A stretch of DNA of 64,000 nucleotides from Megascapheus bottae. Its lineage: Eukaryota > Chordata > Mammalia > Rodentia > Geomyidae. How positions within the stretch are numbered: position 1 is the first letter of the stretch; every line of letters starts with the position of its first letter. The stretch spans positions 3,900,001 through 3,964,000 of the forward strand of contig JANJXV010000049.1 of the NCBI GenBank assembly GCA_024803745.1, written 5' to 3'. Under the pieces are notes generated by a model. That model worked only from the letters and a program-made list of their open reading frames with translations, was not told the origin of the DNA and ran no database searches. Positions 24,762-37,000 of this stretch are shown here, piece by piece. The translations under genes and the position numbers were made by a program.

Positions 24762-25060
24762 GGTTAGGTTTAGGGTTAGGGTAAGGGTGAGGGTTAGGGT
24801 TAGGGTTAGGATAACGGTTATGCTTAGGGTTAGGGTTAGGGTAGGGGTTATGTTAAGGGTAAGTGTTAGGTTTATGGTTAGAATAAGTGTAAGGTTTATG
24901 GTTAGGGTTAGGTTTAGGGGTTAGGGTTAGGGTTAGGGTTAGGTTTAAGGTTAGGGTTAAGGTAAGGGTAAGGGTTAGTGTTAGGGTTAGCGTTAGGGTT
25001 ACTATTAGGTTAAGGGTTAGGGTTAGGTTAAGGGCAATTGTTAGGTTTAGGTTTAGGGTT
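22420..25060 (+). repeat. Superunit of 3.6-4.5 kb, copy 2
   Basis: Same ordered markers as 17880-21420 (GACAAGA 22794, TTAGGATAAG 23451, GGATTATGATTAGGG 23851, GAGGCTAGGG 24587, GAATAAGTG 24881, GGGCAATTG 25032). It carries its own extra CAATT site at 23149. Variants differ at many positions, so it is an older duplication than the 50-60 kb array. Confidence 0.78.
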
Positions 25061-28000
25061 GGGGTTATGGTAAGGGTAAGAGTTAGGGTTAGGGTTAGGT
25101 TAAAGGTTAGGGTTAGGGTTAGGGTTAGGGTTAGGGTAAGGGTTAGGGTTAGGGTTAGGGTTAGGGTTAAAGTTAGATTTAGGATTAGTGTAAGGGTAAG
25201 TGTTAGGGTTAGGGTTAGTGTTAGGGTTAGGTTAAGGGTCAGGGTTAGGGGTTAGGGTTAGTGTTAGGGTTAGGACAAGGGTTAGGGTTAGGGGTAGGGT
25301 AAGGGTTAGGGTTAGGTTTAGGGTAACAGTAAGATTTAGGGTTCGGGTTAGGGTTAGGGTTAGGCTTAGGGTAAGGGTAAGGGTTAGGGTTATGGTTAGG
25401 GTTAGGGTTAGGTTTAGGGTTATTGTTAAGGTAAGTGTAAGGGTCAGGGTTAGGGTTAGGGTTAGTGTTAGGTTTAGGGTTATGGATAGGATAAGCGCCA
25501 TTGTTAGGGTTAGGGTTAGGGTTAGGGTTAGGCTTAGGGTAAGGGTAAGGGTTAGGGTTAAGTTTAGGGTTAGGTTCAGGTTTAGGATTAGGTTCATGGT
25601 TATGGTTATGGTTATGGTTAGGGTTAGGGTTAGGTTTAGGGTTAGGGTTAAGGTAAGGGTAAGGGTTAGGGTTAGGGTTAGGGTTAGGCTTAGTGTTAGG
25701 TTTAGGGTTAGGGTTATGGTAAGGGCAATTGTTAGGGTTAGGGTTAGGGTTAAGGTTAGGGTTAGGGTTAGGGTTAGGGTTAGGGTTAGGTTTAGGGTTA
25801 GAGTTAGGGTAAGGGTAAGGGTTAGGTTTAGGGTTAGGGTTAGGGTTAGGGAAAGGGTAACGGGTAGGGTTAGGGTGAGGATTGGGGTTAGGATTTGGTT
25901 TAGGGTAAGGGTTAGGTTTAGGGTTAGGGTTATGGTAAGGGTAAGAGTTAGGGTTAGGATTAGGGTTAAGGTTAGGGTTAGGGTTATGGTTAGGGTAAGG
26001 GTTAGAGTTAGGGTTAGGGTTAGGGTTAGAGTTAGGTTTAGGGTTAAGGTAAGGGTAATGGTTAGTGTTAGGGTTAGGGTTAGGGTTAGGTTAAGGGTTA
26101 CGGTTACGGTTATGGTTAGGGTTAGGGTAAGGGTAAGGTTTAGAGATAGGGTTAGAGTTAGGGGTAAGGTTAGTGTTAGGGTAAGGGTTACGGTTAGGTT
26201 TAGGGTTAGGGTTAGGGTAAGTGTAAGGATTAGGGTTCGGGTTAGGGTTAGGGTTAGGGTTAAGTTTAGGGTTAGGGTTAGGGTTAGGATAAGGATTAGG
26301 GTTAGGGTTAGGGTAAGGTTAGGGTTAGGGTAAGGGTTAGGGTTAGAGTTAGGCTTTGGGTAAGGGTAAGGGATAGTGTTAGTGTTAGGGTTAGGGTTAG
26401 GTTAAGGGTTAGAGTAAGGATTAGGTTTAGGGTATGGGTAAGTGTTAGGGTTAGAGTTAGCGTTAGGGTTATGGTTAGGGTTAGGGTAAGGGTAAGGGTT
26501 AGGGTTAGGGTTAGGGTTAGGGTTAGGTTTAAGATTGAGGTTAAGGTTAGGTTTACGATTAGGGTAAGGGTAAGGGTTAGGCTTAGGGTAAGGGTTAGGG
26601 GTTAGGGTTAGGGTTAGGTTTAGGGTAAGGGTTAGGGTTAGGGTTCGAGTTAGGTTTAGGTTTAAGGTAAGGGTAAGGGTTAGTGTTAGGGTTACGGTTA
26701 GGGTTAGGTTAAGGGTTAGGGTTAGGGGTTAGGGTTATGGTTAGGGTTATGGTTAGGGTAAAGTTTAGGGTTAGGGTTAGGGTTAGGGTAAGGGTTAGGG
26801 TAAAGTTTAGGGTTAAGGTTAGTGTTAGGGTTAGTTTTAGGATTAGGGTTAGGGTTAGGGTTAGGGCTAGGTTTAAGGTTAGGCTAAAGGTAAGGGTTAG
26901 GGTTAGTGTTAAGTTTAGTATTAGGGTTAGGGTAAGGGTAAGGGTTAGAGATAGGGTTAGAGTTAGGGTTAAGATTAGGGTTGGGGTCAAGGTAAGTGTA
27001 AGGGTTTAACTTAGGGTTAGGGTTAGGTTTAGGGTAAGGGTTAGGGTTATGTTTCAGGTAAGGGTAAGGTTTAGGTTTAGGGTTAGGTTTAGGGTTAGGG
27101 TAAGGGTAAGGGTAAGGGTTAGGGTTAGGGTTAGGGTAAGGATTAGTGTTAGGTTTAGGGTTAGGGTCATGGTTAGGTTTAGGGTTATGGTTAGGGTTAG
27201 GGTTAGGGTAAGGGTAGGTGTTAGGGTCAGTGTTAGGGTTAGGGTTAGGGTTGGGGTCAAGGTAAGTTTAAGGGTTAAGGTTATGGTTAGGTTTAGGTTT
27301 AGGGTAAGTGTTAGTGTTAGGGTTAGGGTGAGGGTAAGGGTGAGTGTTAGGGTTAGGGTTAGGGTTAGGGTTAGGGTTAGGTTTATGGGTTAGGGTTAGG
27401 GTTCGGTTACGGTTAGGGTAAGGGTTAGGGTTAGGGTTAGGGTAAGGTAAGGGTTAGAGTGAGTGTTAGGATAAGTGTTAGGGTTAGGGTTAGAGTCAGG
27501 GTTAGGGTAAGCGTTAGGATTAGGGTTAGGGTTTGGGTAAGGTATAGGGTTAGGGTTAAGGTTAGGGTTAGGTTTAGTTTTAGGGTTAGGGTTAGGGTTA
27601 TGGTAATGGTAAGGGTTAAGGTTAGGATTAGGGTTAGGTTTAGGGTAACAGTTAGGGTTAGGGTTAGGTTAGGTTTAGGGTTAGATTTAGGGTAAGGGTT
27701 AGGATTAGGTTTAGGTTAGGGTTCGGGTTAGGGTTAGGGTTAGGCTTAGGGTAAGGGTAAGTGTTAGGGTTTGGGTTAGTATAAGTGTAAAGGTCAGGGT
27801 TAGGCGTAGGGTTAGGGTTATTGGTTAGGGTTAGGGTTATGGTTAGGGTTAGGGTAAGGGTTAGGGTTAGGGTTTAGGGTTAGGTTTAGGGTAAGACTTA
27901 GGGTCAGTGTTAGGGTTAGTGTTAGGGTAAGTGTTAGGGTTAGGGTTGGGGTTATGGTAAGGGTTAGGGTTAGGGTTAGGTTTAGGTAAAGGGTATGTTT

Positions 28001-31000
28001 TAGGGTTAGGGTTAGGGTAAGTGTAAGTTTTAGGATTAGGGTTATGGTTAGGGTTAAGGTTGAAGTTAGGGTTAGGGTAAGGTTTAGGGTTAGGCTTAGG
28101 GTAAGGGTTACTGTTAGATTTAGCGTTAGGTTTAGGTTTAGGTTTAGTGTTACAGTAAGGGTAAGGTTTAGGGTTTGGTTTAGGGTTAGGGCTAGGATTA
28201 GGTTTAGGGTTAGGGTTAGGGTAAGGGTAAGGGTTAGGTTTAGGGTTAGGTTTAAGGTTAGGGTAAGGATTGGGGTTAGGGTTAGGTTTAGGGAAAGGGT
28301 AAGGGTTAGGGTTAGGGTAAAGTTTGGGGTTAGGGTTTGGTTTAGGGTAAGGTTTAGGTTTATGGTTACCATTAAGGTTAGGTTTAGGGTTAGGGTAAGG
28401 GTAAGGGTTACGGTTAGGGTTAGGGGTTAGGGTTAGTGTTAGGGTTAGGGTTAGGGATAGGGTTAGGATAAGAGTTAGGTTTAGGGTTAGGTTTAGGGTT
28501 AGGGTTATTGTTAGGGTAAGGATTAGGGTTAGGGTTAGGGTGAGGATTAGGGTTAGGGTTAGGGTTAGGGTTAGGTTTAGGGTTGGGGTTAAGGTTAGGG
28601 TTAGGGTTAGGGTGAGGGGAAGGTTTAGGGTTAGGTTTTGGGTTAGGTTTAGGTTTAGGTTTAGGATTAGGGTAAGTGTAAGCGTTAGGGTTAGGATTAG
28701 GGTTAGGGGTACGGTAAGGGTTAGGGTTAGGTTTTGGGTTAGGTTTACGGTTAGGGTTAGGGTAAGGGTAAGGGTTAGGCTTAGAGTTAGGTTTAGGGTT
28801 GGGGATAAGGTTAGGGTTAGGGTTAGGGTGAGGGTAAGTGTAAGGTTTAGTGTTAGGGTTAGGGTAAGGTTTAGTGTTATGGTTAGGGTTAGGGTCATGG
28901 TTAGGTTTAGGGTTACGTTTAGGGTTAGGGTTAGGGTAAGGGTATGTGTTAGGGCCAGTGTTAGGGTTAGGGTTAGGGTCAGGGTTGGGGTCAAGGTAAG
29001 TGTAAGGGTTAAGGTAACGGTTAGGGTTAGGTTTCGGGTTAGGGTTAGTGTTAGGGTTAGGGTTAGCGTACGGGTTAGGGTTAGGGTAAGGGTAAGTGTT
29101 AGGGTTAGGATTAGCGTTAGAGTTATGGTTAGTGTTAGGGTAAGGGTAAGGGTTAGGATTAGGTTTAGGATTAGGTTTAGGGTTGGGGTTAAGTTTAGGG
29201 TTACGGTTAGTGTAAGGGTAAGGGTTTGGGTTAGGGTTAGGATTAGAGATAGGGTAAAGGTAACTGTTAGGGTTAGGGTTAGGGTTAAGGTAAGAGTAAG
29301 GGTTAGGGTTAGGATTAGGGTTAGGTTTAGAGTAAGGGTTAGGGTTAGGGTAAGGGTATGGGTAAGGTTTAGGGTTGGGGTTAGTGTTATGGTTAGGTTA
29401 AGGGTAGGGTTAGGGTTAGGGTTAGGGTTAGGATTAGAGTTAGGTTTAGGGTAAGGGTTAGGTTTAGGGTTAGGGTTAGGGTGAGGTTTAAGGTTAGGGT
29501 TAGGGTTAGGGTTAGGTTAAGGGTAGGGTTAGGATTAGCGTTAGGGTTACGGTTAGGTTTAGGGTTACGGTTAGGGTCAGGGTTAGGGTTAGGGTAAGGG
29601 TATGTGTTAGGGTTAGTGTTAGGGTTAGGGTTTAGGTTTACGGTTAGGGTTAGGGTAAGGGCAATTGTTAGTGTTAGAGTTAGGGTTAAGTTTAGGGTTA
29701 GGGTTAGGGTTAGGGTTAGGTTTAGGGTTAGGGTTAGGGTAAGGGTAACGTTTAGTGTTAGTGTTAGAGTTAAGGTTAGGGTTACGTTTAGAGTTAGGGT
29801 TAGGGTAGGGTTTAGGGTTAGGGTAAGTGTTAGGTTTAGGGTAGGGTTAGGGTTAGGGTTAGGGTAAGGGTAAGGGTTAGGGTTAGGGTTAGGGTTAGTT
29901 TTAGGATTAGGGTTAGGGTTAGGGTAAGGGTAAGGCTTAAGTTTAGGATTAGTGTTGGGGTTAGGGTAAGGGTTAGGGGTAGAATTAGGGTTAAGGTTAG
30001 GGTTAGGTTTAGTTTTAGGGTTAGGGTTAGGGTTAGGGTAAGGGTAAGAGTTAGGGTTAGGGTTAGGGTAAGGGTTAGGGGTAGAGTTAGGGTTAGGTTT
30101 AGAATAAGGGTAAGTTTTAGGGTTAGGGTTAGGGTTAGGGGTTAAGGTTAGGGTTTGGGTTAGGGTAAGGTTTAGGGTTAGGGTAAAGGTAAGGGTTAGG
30201 GTTATTGTTAGGTTTAGGGTTAGGGTTAGAGTAAGGGTAAGGGTTAGGGATAGGGTTAGGGTTAGGGTTAAGTATTGGGTTAGGGTTAGGGTTAGGGTTA
30301 GGTTTATGGTTAGGGTTAGGGTAAGGCTAAGGGATAGGGTTAGGGTTAGGGTTAGCGTTAGGGTTAAGGTTATGGTTAGGTTTAGGGTAAGGTTTAGGGT
30401 TAGGGTTAGGGTTAGGGTAAGGGTTAGGGTTAGGGTTCGGGTTAGGGTTAGGGTTAGGGTTAAGGTTAGGTTTAGCGTAAAGGTTAGGGTTAGGGTAAGG
30501 GTAAGTGTTTGGGTTAGGGTTAGGATTAGCGATAGGGTAAAGGTTAGGGTTAGGGTTAGGGTTAAGGTAAGAGGAAGGGTTAGGGTTAGGATTAGGGTTA
30601 GGTTTAGAGTAAGGGTTAAGGTTAGGATTAGGGTATGGGTAAGGTTTAGGTTTAGGGTTAGTGTCAGGGTTAGGTTAAGGGTAGGGTTAGGGTTAGGGTT
30701 AGGGTTAGGATTATTGTTAGGTTTAGGGTAAGGGTTAGGTTTAGGGTTAGGGTTAGACTGAGGTTTAGGGTTAGGGTTAGGGTAATGGTAAGTGTTAGGG
30801 TTAGGGTTAGGTTTAGGGTTGGGGTTGAGGTTAGGGTTAGGTTTAGGGTTAGGGTAAGTGTTACGGATAGGGTTAGGTTTAGGGTTATGGTTACAGTTAG
30901 GGTAAGGGTAAGGATTAGGTTTAGAGTTAGGGTTAGGGTAAGGGTTAGGGTTAAGGTTAAGGTTAGGGTTAGGGTTAAGTTAAGGGTAAGGGTTAGGGTT

Positions 31001-31440
31001 AGGGTTAGGATTAGGGTTAGTGTAAGGGTTAGTGTTAGGTTTAGGGTTAGGGTTACAGTTTGGGTTAGGGTTAGGTTTAGGGTTAAGGGAAGGGTAAGGG
31101 TTAGGGTTAGGTTTAGAGTTAGGGTAAGGATTAGGGTTAGGGTTAGGTTTAGGGTTAATGTTAGGGTTAGGGTTAGGGTAAGGGTATGTGTTAGGGTTAG
31201 TGTTAGTGTTAGTGTTAGGGTTAGGGTTAGCGTTACTGTATGCGTAAGGGTTAGGGATAGGTTTAGGGTTAAGGTAAGGGTAAGGGTTAAGGTTAGGGTT
31301 AGGTTTAGGGCAAGGTTAGGGTTAGGTTTAGGGTAAGGGTGAGGTTTACGTTTAGGATTACGGTTAGGGTTAGGGTTAGGGTAAGGGTAAGGGATAGGGT
31401 TAGGGTTAGGGTTAGGGTTAGGGTTAGGTTTAGTTTTAGG
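25060..31440 (+). repeat. Mosaic degenerate array with dispersed modules
   Basis: No gene is visible. A third GACAAGGG-type site near 25273 and CAATT sites at 25726 and 29662 show partial copies of neighbouring superunits. A module TTTAGTATTAGGG then GGGTTAGAGATAGGG occurs near 26920, and related forms occur near 19165 and 32865. GGGGTCAAGGTAAG occurs near 26986, 27253 and 28988. GGTTTATGGTTACC near 28357 resembles the 20171 and 23851 markers. A run of four consecutive TTATGG-type units is at 25591-25618. Copies are short and shuffled, so no single unit length is evident. Confidence 0.65.
25485..25510 (+). repeat. C-rich irregular spot, altered CAATTG landmark
   Basis: GGATAAGCGCCATTGTTAGGG sits where the context predicts GGGCAATTGTTAGGG. 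It holds three C within four bases, which is exceptional for this array. The simplest reading is a mutated copy of the CAATTG landmark. Confidence 0.7.
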
Positions 31441-32060
31441 GTAAGGGTAAGGGTTATGGTTAGGATTAGTGTTAGATTAAGGGTTAGGGTTAGGTGTTAG
31501 GGTTAGGGTTAGGTTTAGGGTAAAGGTTAGGTTTAGGGTTAGGGTTAGGGTAAGGATTAAGGTTAGGGTTAGGGTTAGGGTAAGTGTTAGTGTTAGGGTT
31601 AGGGTTAGGGTTTGGGTTAGGGTTAGGGTAAGGGTTAGGGTTAGGGTTAGGGTTAGTGTTAGTGTTAGGTTAAGGTTAGGGTTAGACTAAGGGCAATTGT
31701 TAGGGTTAGGGTTAGGGTTAAGGTTAGGGTTAGGGTTAGGGATAGGTTTAGGTGTAGGGATAGGGTTATGGTAAGGGTAAGAGTTTGCATAAGTGTTAGG
31801 GTTAAGGTTAGGGTTAGGGTTAGGGTTAGGGTTAGAGTTAGGTTTAGGGTTAGGGTAAGGGTAAGGGTTATGGTTAGGATTAGTGTTAGGTTAAGGGTTA
31901 GGGTTAGGTGTTAGGGTTAGGGTTAGGTTTAGGGTAAAGTTTAGGGTTAGGGTTAGGGTTAGGGTAAGGATTAAGGTTAGGGTTAGGGTTAGGGTAAGTG
32001 TTAGTGTTAGGGTTAGGGTTAGGGTTTGGGTTAGGGTTAGGGTAAGGGTTAGGGTTAGCG
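31441..32060 (+). repeat. 414-bp spaced duplication
   Basis: TAGGATTAGTGTTAG, then TTAAGGGTTAGGG, TTAGGTGTTAGG and GGTAAAG occurs from 31461 and again from 31875 (offset 414). The following GGTAAGGATTAAGG and GTTTGGGTTAGGG blocks match too. The sequence between copies holds GGGCAATTG (31691). Confidence 0.82.
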
Positions 32061-32070
32061 TTAGGGTAAG

Positions 32071-32556
32071 GGTAAGAGTTACGGTTAGCGTTAGGTGTTA
32101 GGGTTAGGGTTAGGTTTAGGATTAGGTTTAGGTTTAGGGTTAGGGTAAGTGTAACGAATAGGGTTAGGGTTAGGCTCGCGTTAGGTTTAGGGTTTGGGTT
32201 AGGGTAAGGGTTAGGGTTAGGTTTAGGGTTAGGGTTAGGGTAAGAGTAAAGGTTAGGGTTAAGGTTAGGGTTAGGGTTAGTTTTAGGATTAGGGTTAGGG
32301 TTAGGGTAAGGGTAAGAGTTACGGTTAGCGTTAGGTGTAAGGGTTAGTGTTAGGGTTAGGTTTAGGATGAGGTTTAGGGTTAGGGTTAGGGTAAGTGTAA
32401 CGAATACGGTTAGGATTAGGCTCGCGTTAGGTTTAGGGTTTGGGTTAGGGTAAGGGTTAGGGTTAGTTTTAGGGTTAGGGTTAGGGTAAGGGTAAAGGTT
32501 AGGGTTAAGGTTAGGGTTAGGGTTAGTTTTAGGATTATGGTTAGGGTTAGGGTAAG
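32071..32556 (+). repeat. 240/246-bp tandem duplication
   Basis: GGTAAGAGTTACGGTTAGCG occurs at 32071 and 32311 (offset 240). TAGGCTCGCG occurs at 32171 and 32417 (offset 246), and TTTTAGGATT at 32281 and 32527 (246). One copy therefore gained or lost exactly one hexamer. The rare GCTCGCG text and the GTAACGAATA element are shared. Related but weaker modules (TTCGCGTTAGG or TTCGTGTTAGG then GTTTGGG) lie near 33897 and 38667. Confidence 0.88.
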
Positions 32557-32559
32557 GGT

Positions 32560-34050
32560 AAGGGTTAGGTTTAGGATTAGTGTTAGGGTTAGGGTAAGGG
32601 TTAGGGTTAGGGTTAGGGTTAAGGTTAGGGTTAAGGTTAGGCTAAGTGTAAGAGTTAGGGTTAGGATTAGGGTTAGGGTTAGGGTAAGAGTTAGGGTTAG
32701 GTCTAGATTTAGGGGTAGGGTAAGTGTTAGGGTTAGGGTTAGGTTTAGGGTTAGGATAAGTGTAAGGGTTAGGGTTAGGGTTAGGCTTAGTGTTTAGGTT
32801 TAGGGTTAGGGTTAGGTTTAAGGTTAGGGTAAAGGTAAGGGTTACGGTTAGTGTTAGGTTTAGTATTAGGGTTAGGGTAAGGGTAAGGGTTAGAGATAGG
32901 GTTAGGGTTAGGGTTAAGATTAGTGTTAGGGTAAGGGTTACGGTTAGATTTAGGGTTAGGGTTAGGGTAAGGATTAGGGTTCGGGTTAGGGTTAGAATTA
33001 GGGTTAAGGTTAGGGTTAAGGTTAGGGTTAGGGTAAGGGTTAGGGTTAGGGTTAGGGTAAGGGTTAGGGTTAGGGTAAGGGTTAGTGTTAGAGTTAGGCT
33101 TTGGCTAAGGTTAAGGGTTAGGGTTAGGGTTAGGGTTAGGGTAAGGGTTAGGGTTAGGTTTAGGTTTAGAGTTGGGGTTAAGGTTAGGGTTAGGGTTAGG
33201 GTGAGGGTTAGGGTTAGGGTTAGGGTTAGGGTAAGGGTAAGGGTTAGGGTTAGGGTTAGGGTTACGGTTAGGTTTAGGCTTACGGTTAGGGTTAGGGTTA
33301 GGGTTAGGGTTAGGGTTAGGGTAAGGGTAAGGGTTAGGGTTGGGGATAGGTTTAGGGTTGGGGTTAAGGTTAGGGTTAGGGTTAGGGTGAGGGTAAGGGT
33401 AAGGGTAAGTGTTAGGGTTAGGTTTAGGGTTAGGGTAAGTGTAAGGGTTAGGGTTATGATTAGGGTAAGGGTAAGGGTTAGGTTTTTGGTTAGGGTTAGT
33501 GTTAAGGTAAGGGTAAGGGTTAGGGTTAGGGTTAGGGTTACAGTTAGGTTTAGGCTTACGGTTAGTGTTAGGGTTAGGGTTAGGGTAAGGGTATGTGTTA
33601 GTGTTAGGGTTAGGGTTAGGATTAGGGTTAGGGTAAGGGTAAGGGTTAGGGTTAGGTTTAGGTTTAGGTTTAGGGTTAGGTTTAGGGTAAGGTTTAGCGT
33701 TAGGGTTAGGGTAAGGGGTAGGGTTAGGGTTAGGGTTAGGGTAAGGGTAAGGTTTAGGGTTAGGGTTAGGGTTAGGATTAGTGTTAGGGTAAGGGTAAGG
33801 GTTAGGGTTAGGTTTAGGTGTTAGGTTTAGGGTTAGGTTTGGGTTAGGTTTAGGGTTAGGGTGAGGGTAAGGGTAAGGAATAGGGTTAGCGTTAGGGTTC
33901 GCGTTAGGTTTAGGGTTTGGGTTAGGGTAAGGGTAAGGGTTAGAGTTAGGGTTAGGGTTAGGGTTACAGGTTAGGGTTAGGGTTAGAGTTAGGTTAAGGG
34001 TAAGGGTAAGGGTTAGGGTTAGTGTTAGGGTAATTATTAGGGTTAGGGTT
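32560..34050 (+). repeat. Degenerate array with TTTAGTATTAG and GGTTTTTGG modules
   Basis: No gene. It contains the third TTTAGTATTAGGG/GAGATAGGG module (about 32865-32910), a T5 interruption near 33482, and two TATGTGT or CAGTTAGG-type sites near 33541-33600. It also has one of the longest stretches without a register-breaking stop in the GTT-AGG frame (32790-33824). That only reflects few odd-length units. Confidence 0.65.
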
Positions 34051-34056
34051 AGGGTA

Positions 34057-37000
34057 AGTGTTAGGGTCAGGGTTAGGGTTAGTATTAAAGTTAGGGTTAG
34101 GGTAAGGTTAAGGGTTAGGGTTAGGTTTAGGGTTATGGTTAGGGTTAGGGGTTATGGTTATGGTTAGGTTTAGGGATAGGGTAGAGTAAGCATAAGAGTT
34201 AGGGTTACGGATAGGGTTAGGGTTCGGATTAGGTTTAGGGTAAGGGTTAGATAAACGGTTAGGCTTAGGGTTAGTTAGGGTAAGGGTTAGGTTTAGGGTT
34301 AGGGTTATGGTTAGGGTTAGGGTAAGGATAATGTTTAGGGTTAAGGTTAGGATTAGGGTTAGAGTTAGGGTTAAGCTTAGAATTAGGGTTAGGGTAAAGG
34401 TAAGGGTTGGGGTTAGGTTTAAGGTTAGGGTTAGGGTATGGGTAAGGGTAAGTGTTAGGATTAGGTTTAGGATTAGGTTTAGGGTTAGTTTTAGGGTTAG
34501 GCTAAGGGTAAGTGTTAGGGTTAGGGTTAGGGTTAGTGTCACGATAAGGCTAAGGGTTAGGGTTAGGGTTAGTGTTAGGGTTCGGGGTTAGGGTTAGGGT
34601 TAGGTTTAGAATTAGGTTTAGGGTTAGGGTAAGGGTAATGGTTAGGGTTAGGGTTAGGGTTAGGGTTAGGTTTAGGGTTAGGGTTAAGGTGAGGGTATGG
34701 GTTAGGATTAGGGTTAGGGTTAGGGTTAAGTTTAGGGTTAGGGTTAGGGTTAGGTTAAGGGTTAGGGTTAGGGTAAGGGTTAGGGTTAGGGTTAGGGTTA
34801 CAGTTAGGGTTAGGTTTAAGATAAGGTTAAGGGGTTGGGTTAATGTTAGGGTTAAGGTTAGGGTTAGGGTTAGCCTTAGGGTAAGGGTAAGAGTTAGGGT
34901 TAGGGTTAAGGTAAGGATAAGGGTTAGGGTTAGTGTTAGGGTGATGGTTAGGGTACGGGTTAGGGTTAAGTTTAGTGTAAGGGTAAGGTTTAGGGTTAGG
35001 GTTGGGGTTAGGGTTAGGGTTAGGGTAAGGGAAAGAGTTAAGGTTAGGGTTAGGGTTATGGTTAGGATTAGGGTAAGGGTTAGGGTTAGTGTTAGGGTTA
35101 AGGTAAGGGTAAGATTAAGTGTCAGGGTTAGGGTTAGGCTTAGGGTTAGGGTTAGGGTTAGGGTTAGAATAAGGATAAGGGTTAGGGTTAGGGTTAGGGT
35201 TAGGGTTACAGGTTAGGGTTAGGGTTAGGGTTAGCATTAGGTTTAGGGTTAAGGTAAAGGTAAGGATTAGGGTTAGGGTTAGGGTTAGGGATAGATTTAG
35301 GGTTAGGGCTAAGTTTAGGGTTAGGGTTAGGATTAGGTTTAGGTTTGGGGTTAGGGTTAACGTAAGGGTAAGGGTTACGGTTAGGGTTAGGGTTAACGTT
35401 AGGGTTAAGGTTAGGGTTAGGGTTAGGGTAAGGGTTAGGGTTAGGGTTCGGTTTAGGTTTAGAGTTAGGTTAGGGTAAGGGTATGGGTTAGCTTTAGGGT
35501 TAGGGTAAGGGTTAGGATAAGGGTTAGGTTTAGGGGTTAGGGTTAGGGTTAGGGTTAGGATTAGGGTAATGGTTAGGTTTAGGCTAAGGTTAAGTGTTAG
35601 GGTTAGGGTTAGCGTTAGGGTTAGGGTTAGTGTAAAGTTAAGCGTTAGGGTTAGGTTTAGGTTTAGGGTTGGGTTTAAGGTTAAGGTTACGGTAATGGTA
35701 AGCGTAAGGGTTAGGTTTAGGGGTAGGGTTTGGGTTAGGGTTAGCGTTATGGTAAGGGTAATTGTTATGCTTCAGGTTAGAATTAGGGTTAGGGTAAGGG
35801 TAAGGGTTAGGGTTAGGGTGGGGGTTAGGGTTAGGTAAGTGTTAGGGTTAGGTTTTGGTTAGGGTTAGGGTAAGGATAAGAGTTAGGGTTAGGGTAAGGT
35901 TAGGTTTAGGGTTAGGGTTAGGGTTAAGGTTAGGGTTATGGTGAGGGTAAGGGTAAGGGTTAGGGTTTGGTTTAGGGTTAGGGATAGGGTAAGGGTAAGG
36001 GTTAGAGTTAGGGTTAGGGTTAGGGTTAGGGTTAGGGTAAGGGTTAGGGTTAAGTTTAGGGTTAGGTTTAGGGTTAGGGTTAGGATTAGGATAAGGGTAA
36101 GGGTTAGGGTTAGGATTAGGGCTAGGGTTAGGGTAAGGGTTAGGGTTAGGGCTTCGGTTAGGTTTAGGGTTAGGGTTAGGGTAAGGGTAAGGGTAGGGTT
36201 AGGGTTTGAGTTAGGTTGAGGGTTAGGGTTAGGGTTTAGGGTTATGGTTAGGGTTAGGGTTAGGGTAAGGGTTAGGGTTAGGGTTAGGTTTAGGTTTAGG
36301 TTTAGGGTTAGGGTAAGGGTAATTGTAGGTTTAGGGTTAGGGTTAGGGTTATAGTTAGAGTTAGGGTTAGTGTTAGGTTTAGGGTTAGGGTTAGGGTAAG
36401 GTCAATTGTTAGGGGTAGAGTTAGTATTAGAGTTGGGGTTAGGGTTAGGGTAAGGGTAAGGTTTAGGGTTAGGGTTAGGGTTAGGTTTAGGGTTAGGGTT
36501 AGGGTTAGGGTAACGGTAAGCGTTAGGGTTAAGGTTAGGGTTAGGGTTAGTTTTAGGATTAGGGTTAGGGTAAGGGTAATGGTTAGGTTTAGGTTAGTGT
36601 TAGGGTTAGGGTAAGGGTTAGGGTTAGGGTTAGGGTTAAGGTTAGGGTTAGGTTTAGTTTTAGGGTTAGGGTTAGGGTTAGGGTAATGGTAAGACTTAGA
36701 GTTAGGATTAGGGTTAGATTTAGGGTAAGTGTTAGGGTTAGGGTTAGGGTTAGGATAAGGGTAAGGGTTAGGGTTAGTGTTTAGGGTTAGGGTTTAAGGA
36801 TAGGTTAGTGTTAGGGTAAGGTTTAAGGTTAGGGTAAAGGTTAGGATTAGGGTTAGTGTTAGGTTTAGGGTTAGGGTTAGAGTAAGGGTAAGGGTTAAGG
36901 ATAAGGTTAGGGTTAGGGTTAGGGTTAGGTTTAGGGTTAGGGTTAAGGTAAGGATATGGGTTAGGGTTAGGGTGAGTGTTAGGGTTAAGTTTAGGGTTAG

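Noticed and set aside
27867..28994. 375-codon minus-strand frame alternating Leu-Thr then Pro-Asn/Pro-Tyr
   Set aside because: It is the reverse complement of the same array (CTAACC gives Leu-Thr, CCTAAC gives Pro-Asn). The switch from Leu-Thr to Pro-Asn within the frame is simply a register shift.
32790..33824. 344-codon open frame rich in Val-Arg, and dozens of similar + strand frames
   Set aside because: Reading GTTAGG hexamers in one frame gives Val-Arg without stops, and in another Leu-Gly. The frames end where an odd-length unit shifts TAG into frame. Composition is explained by the repeat; there is no domain or non-repeat sequence.
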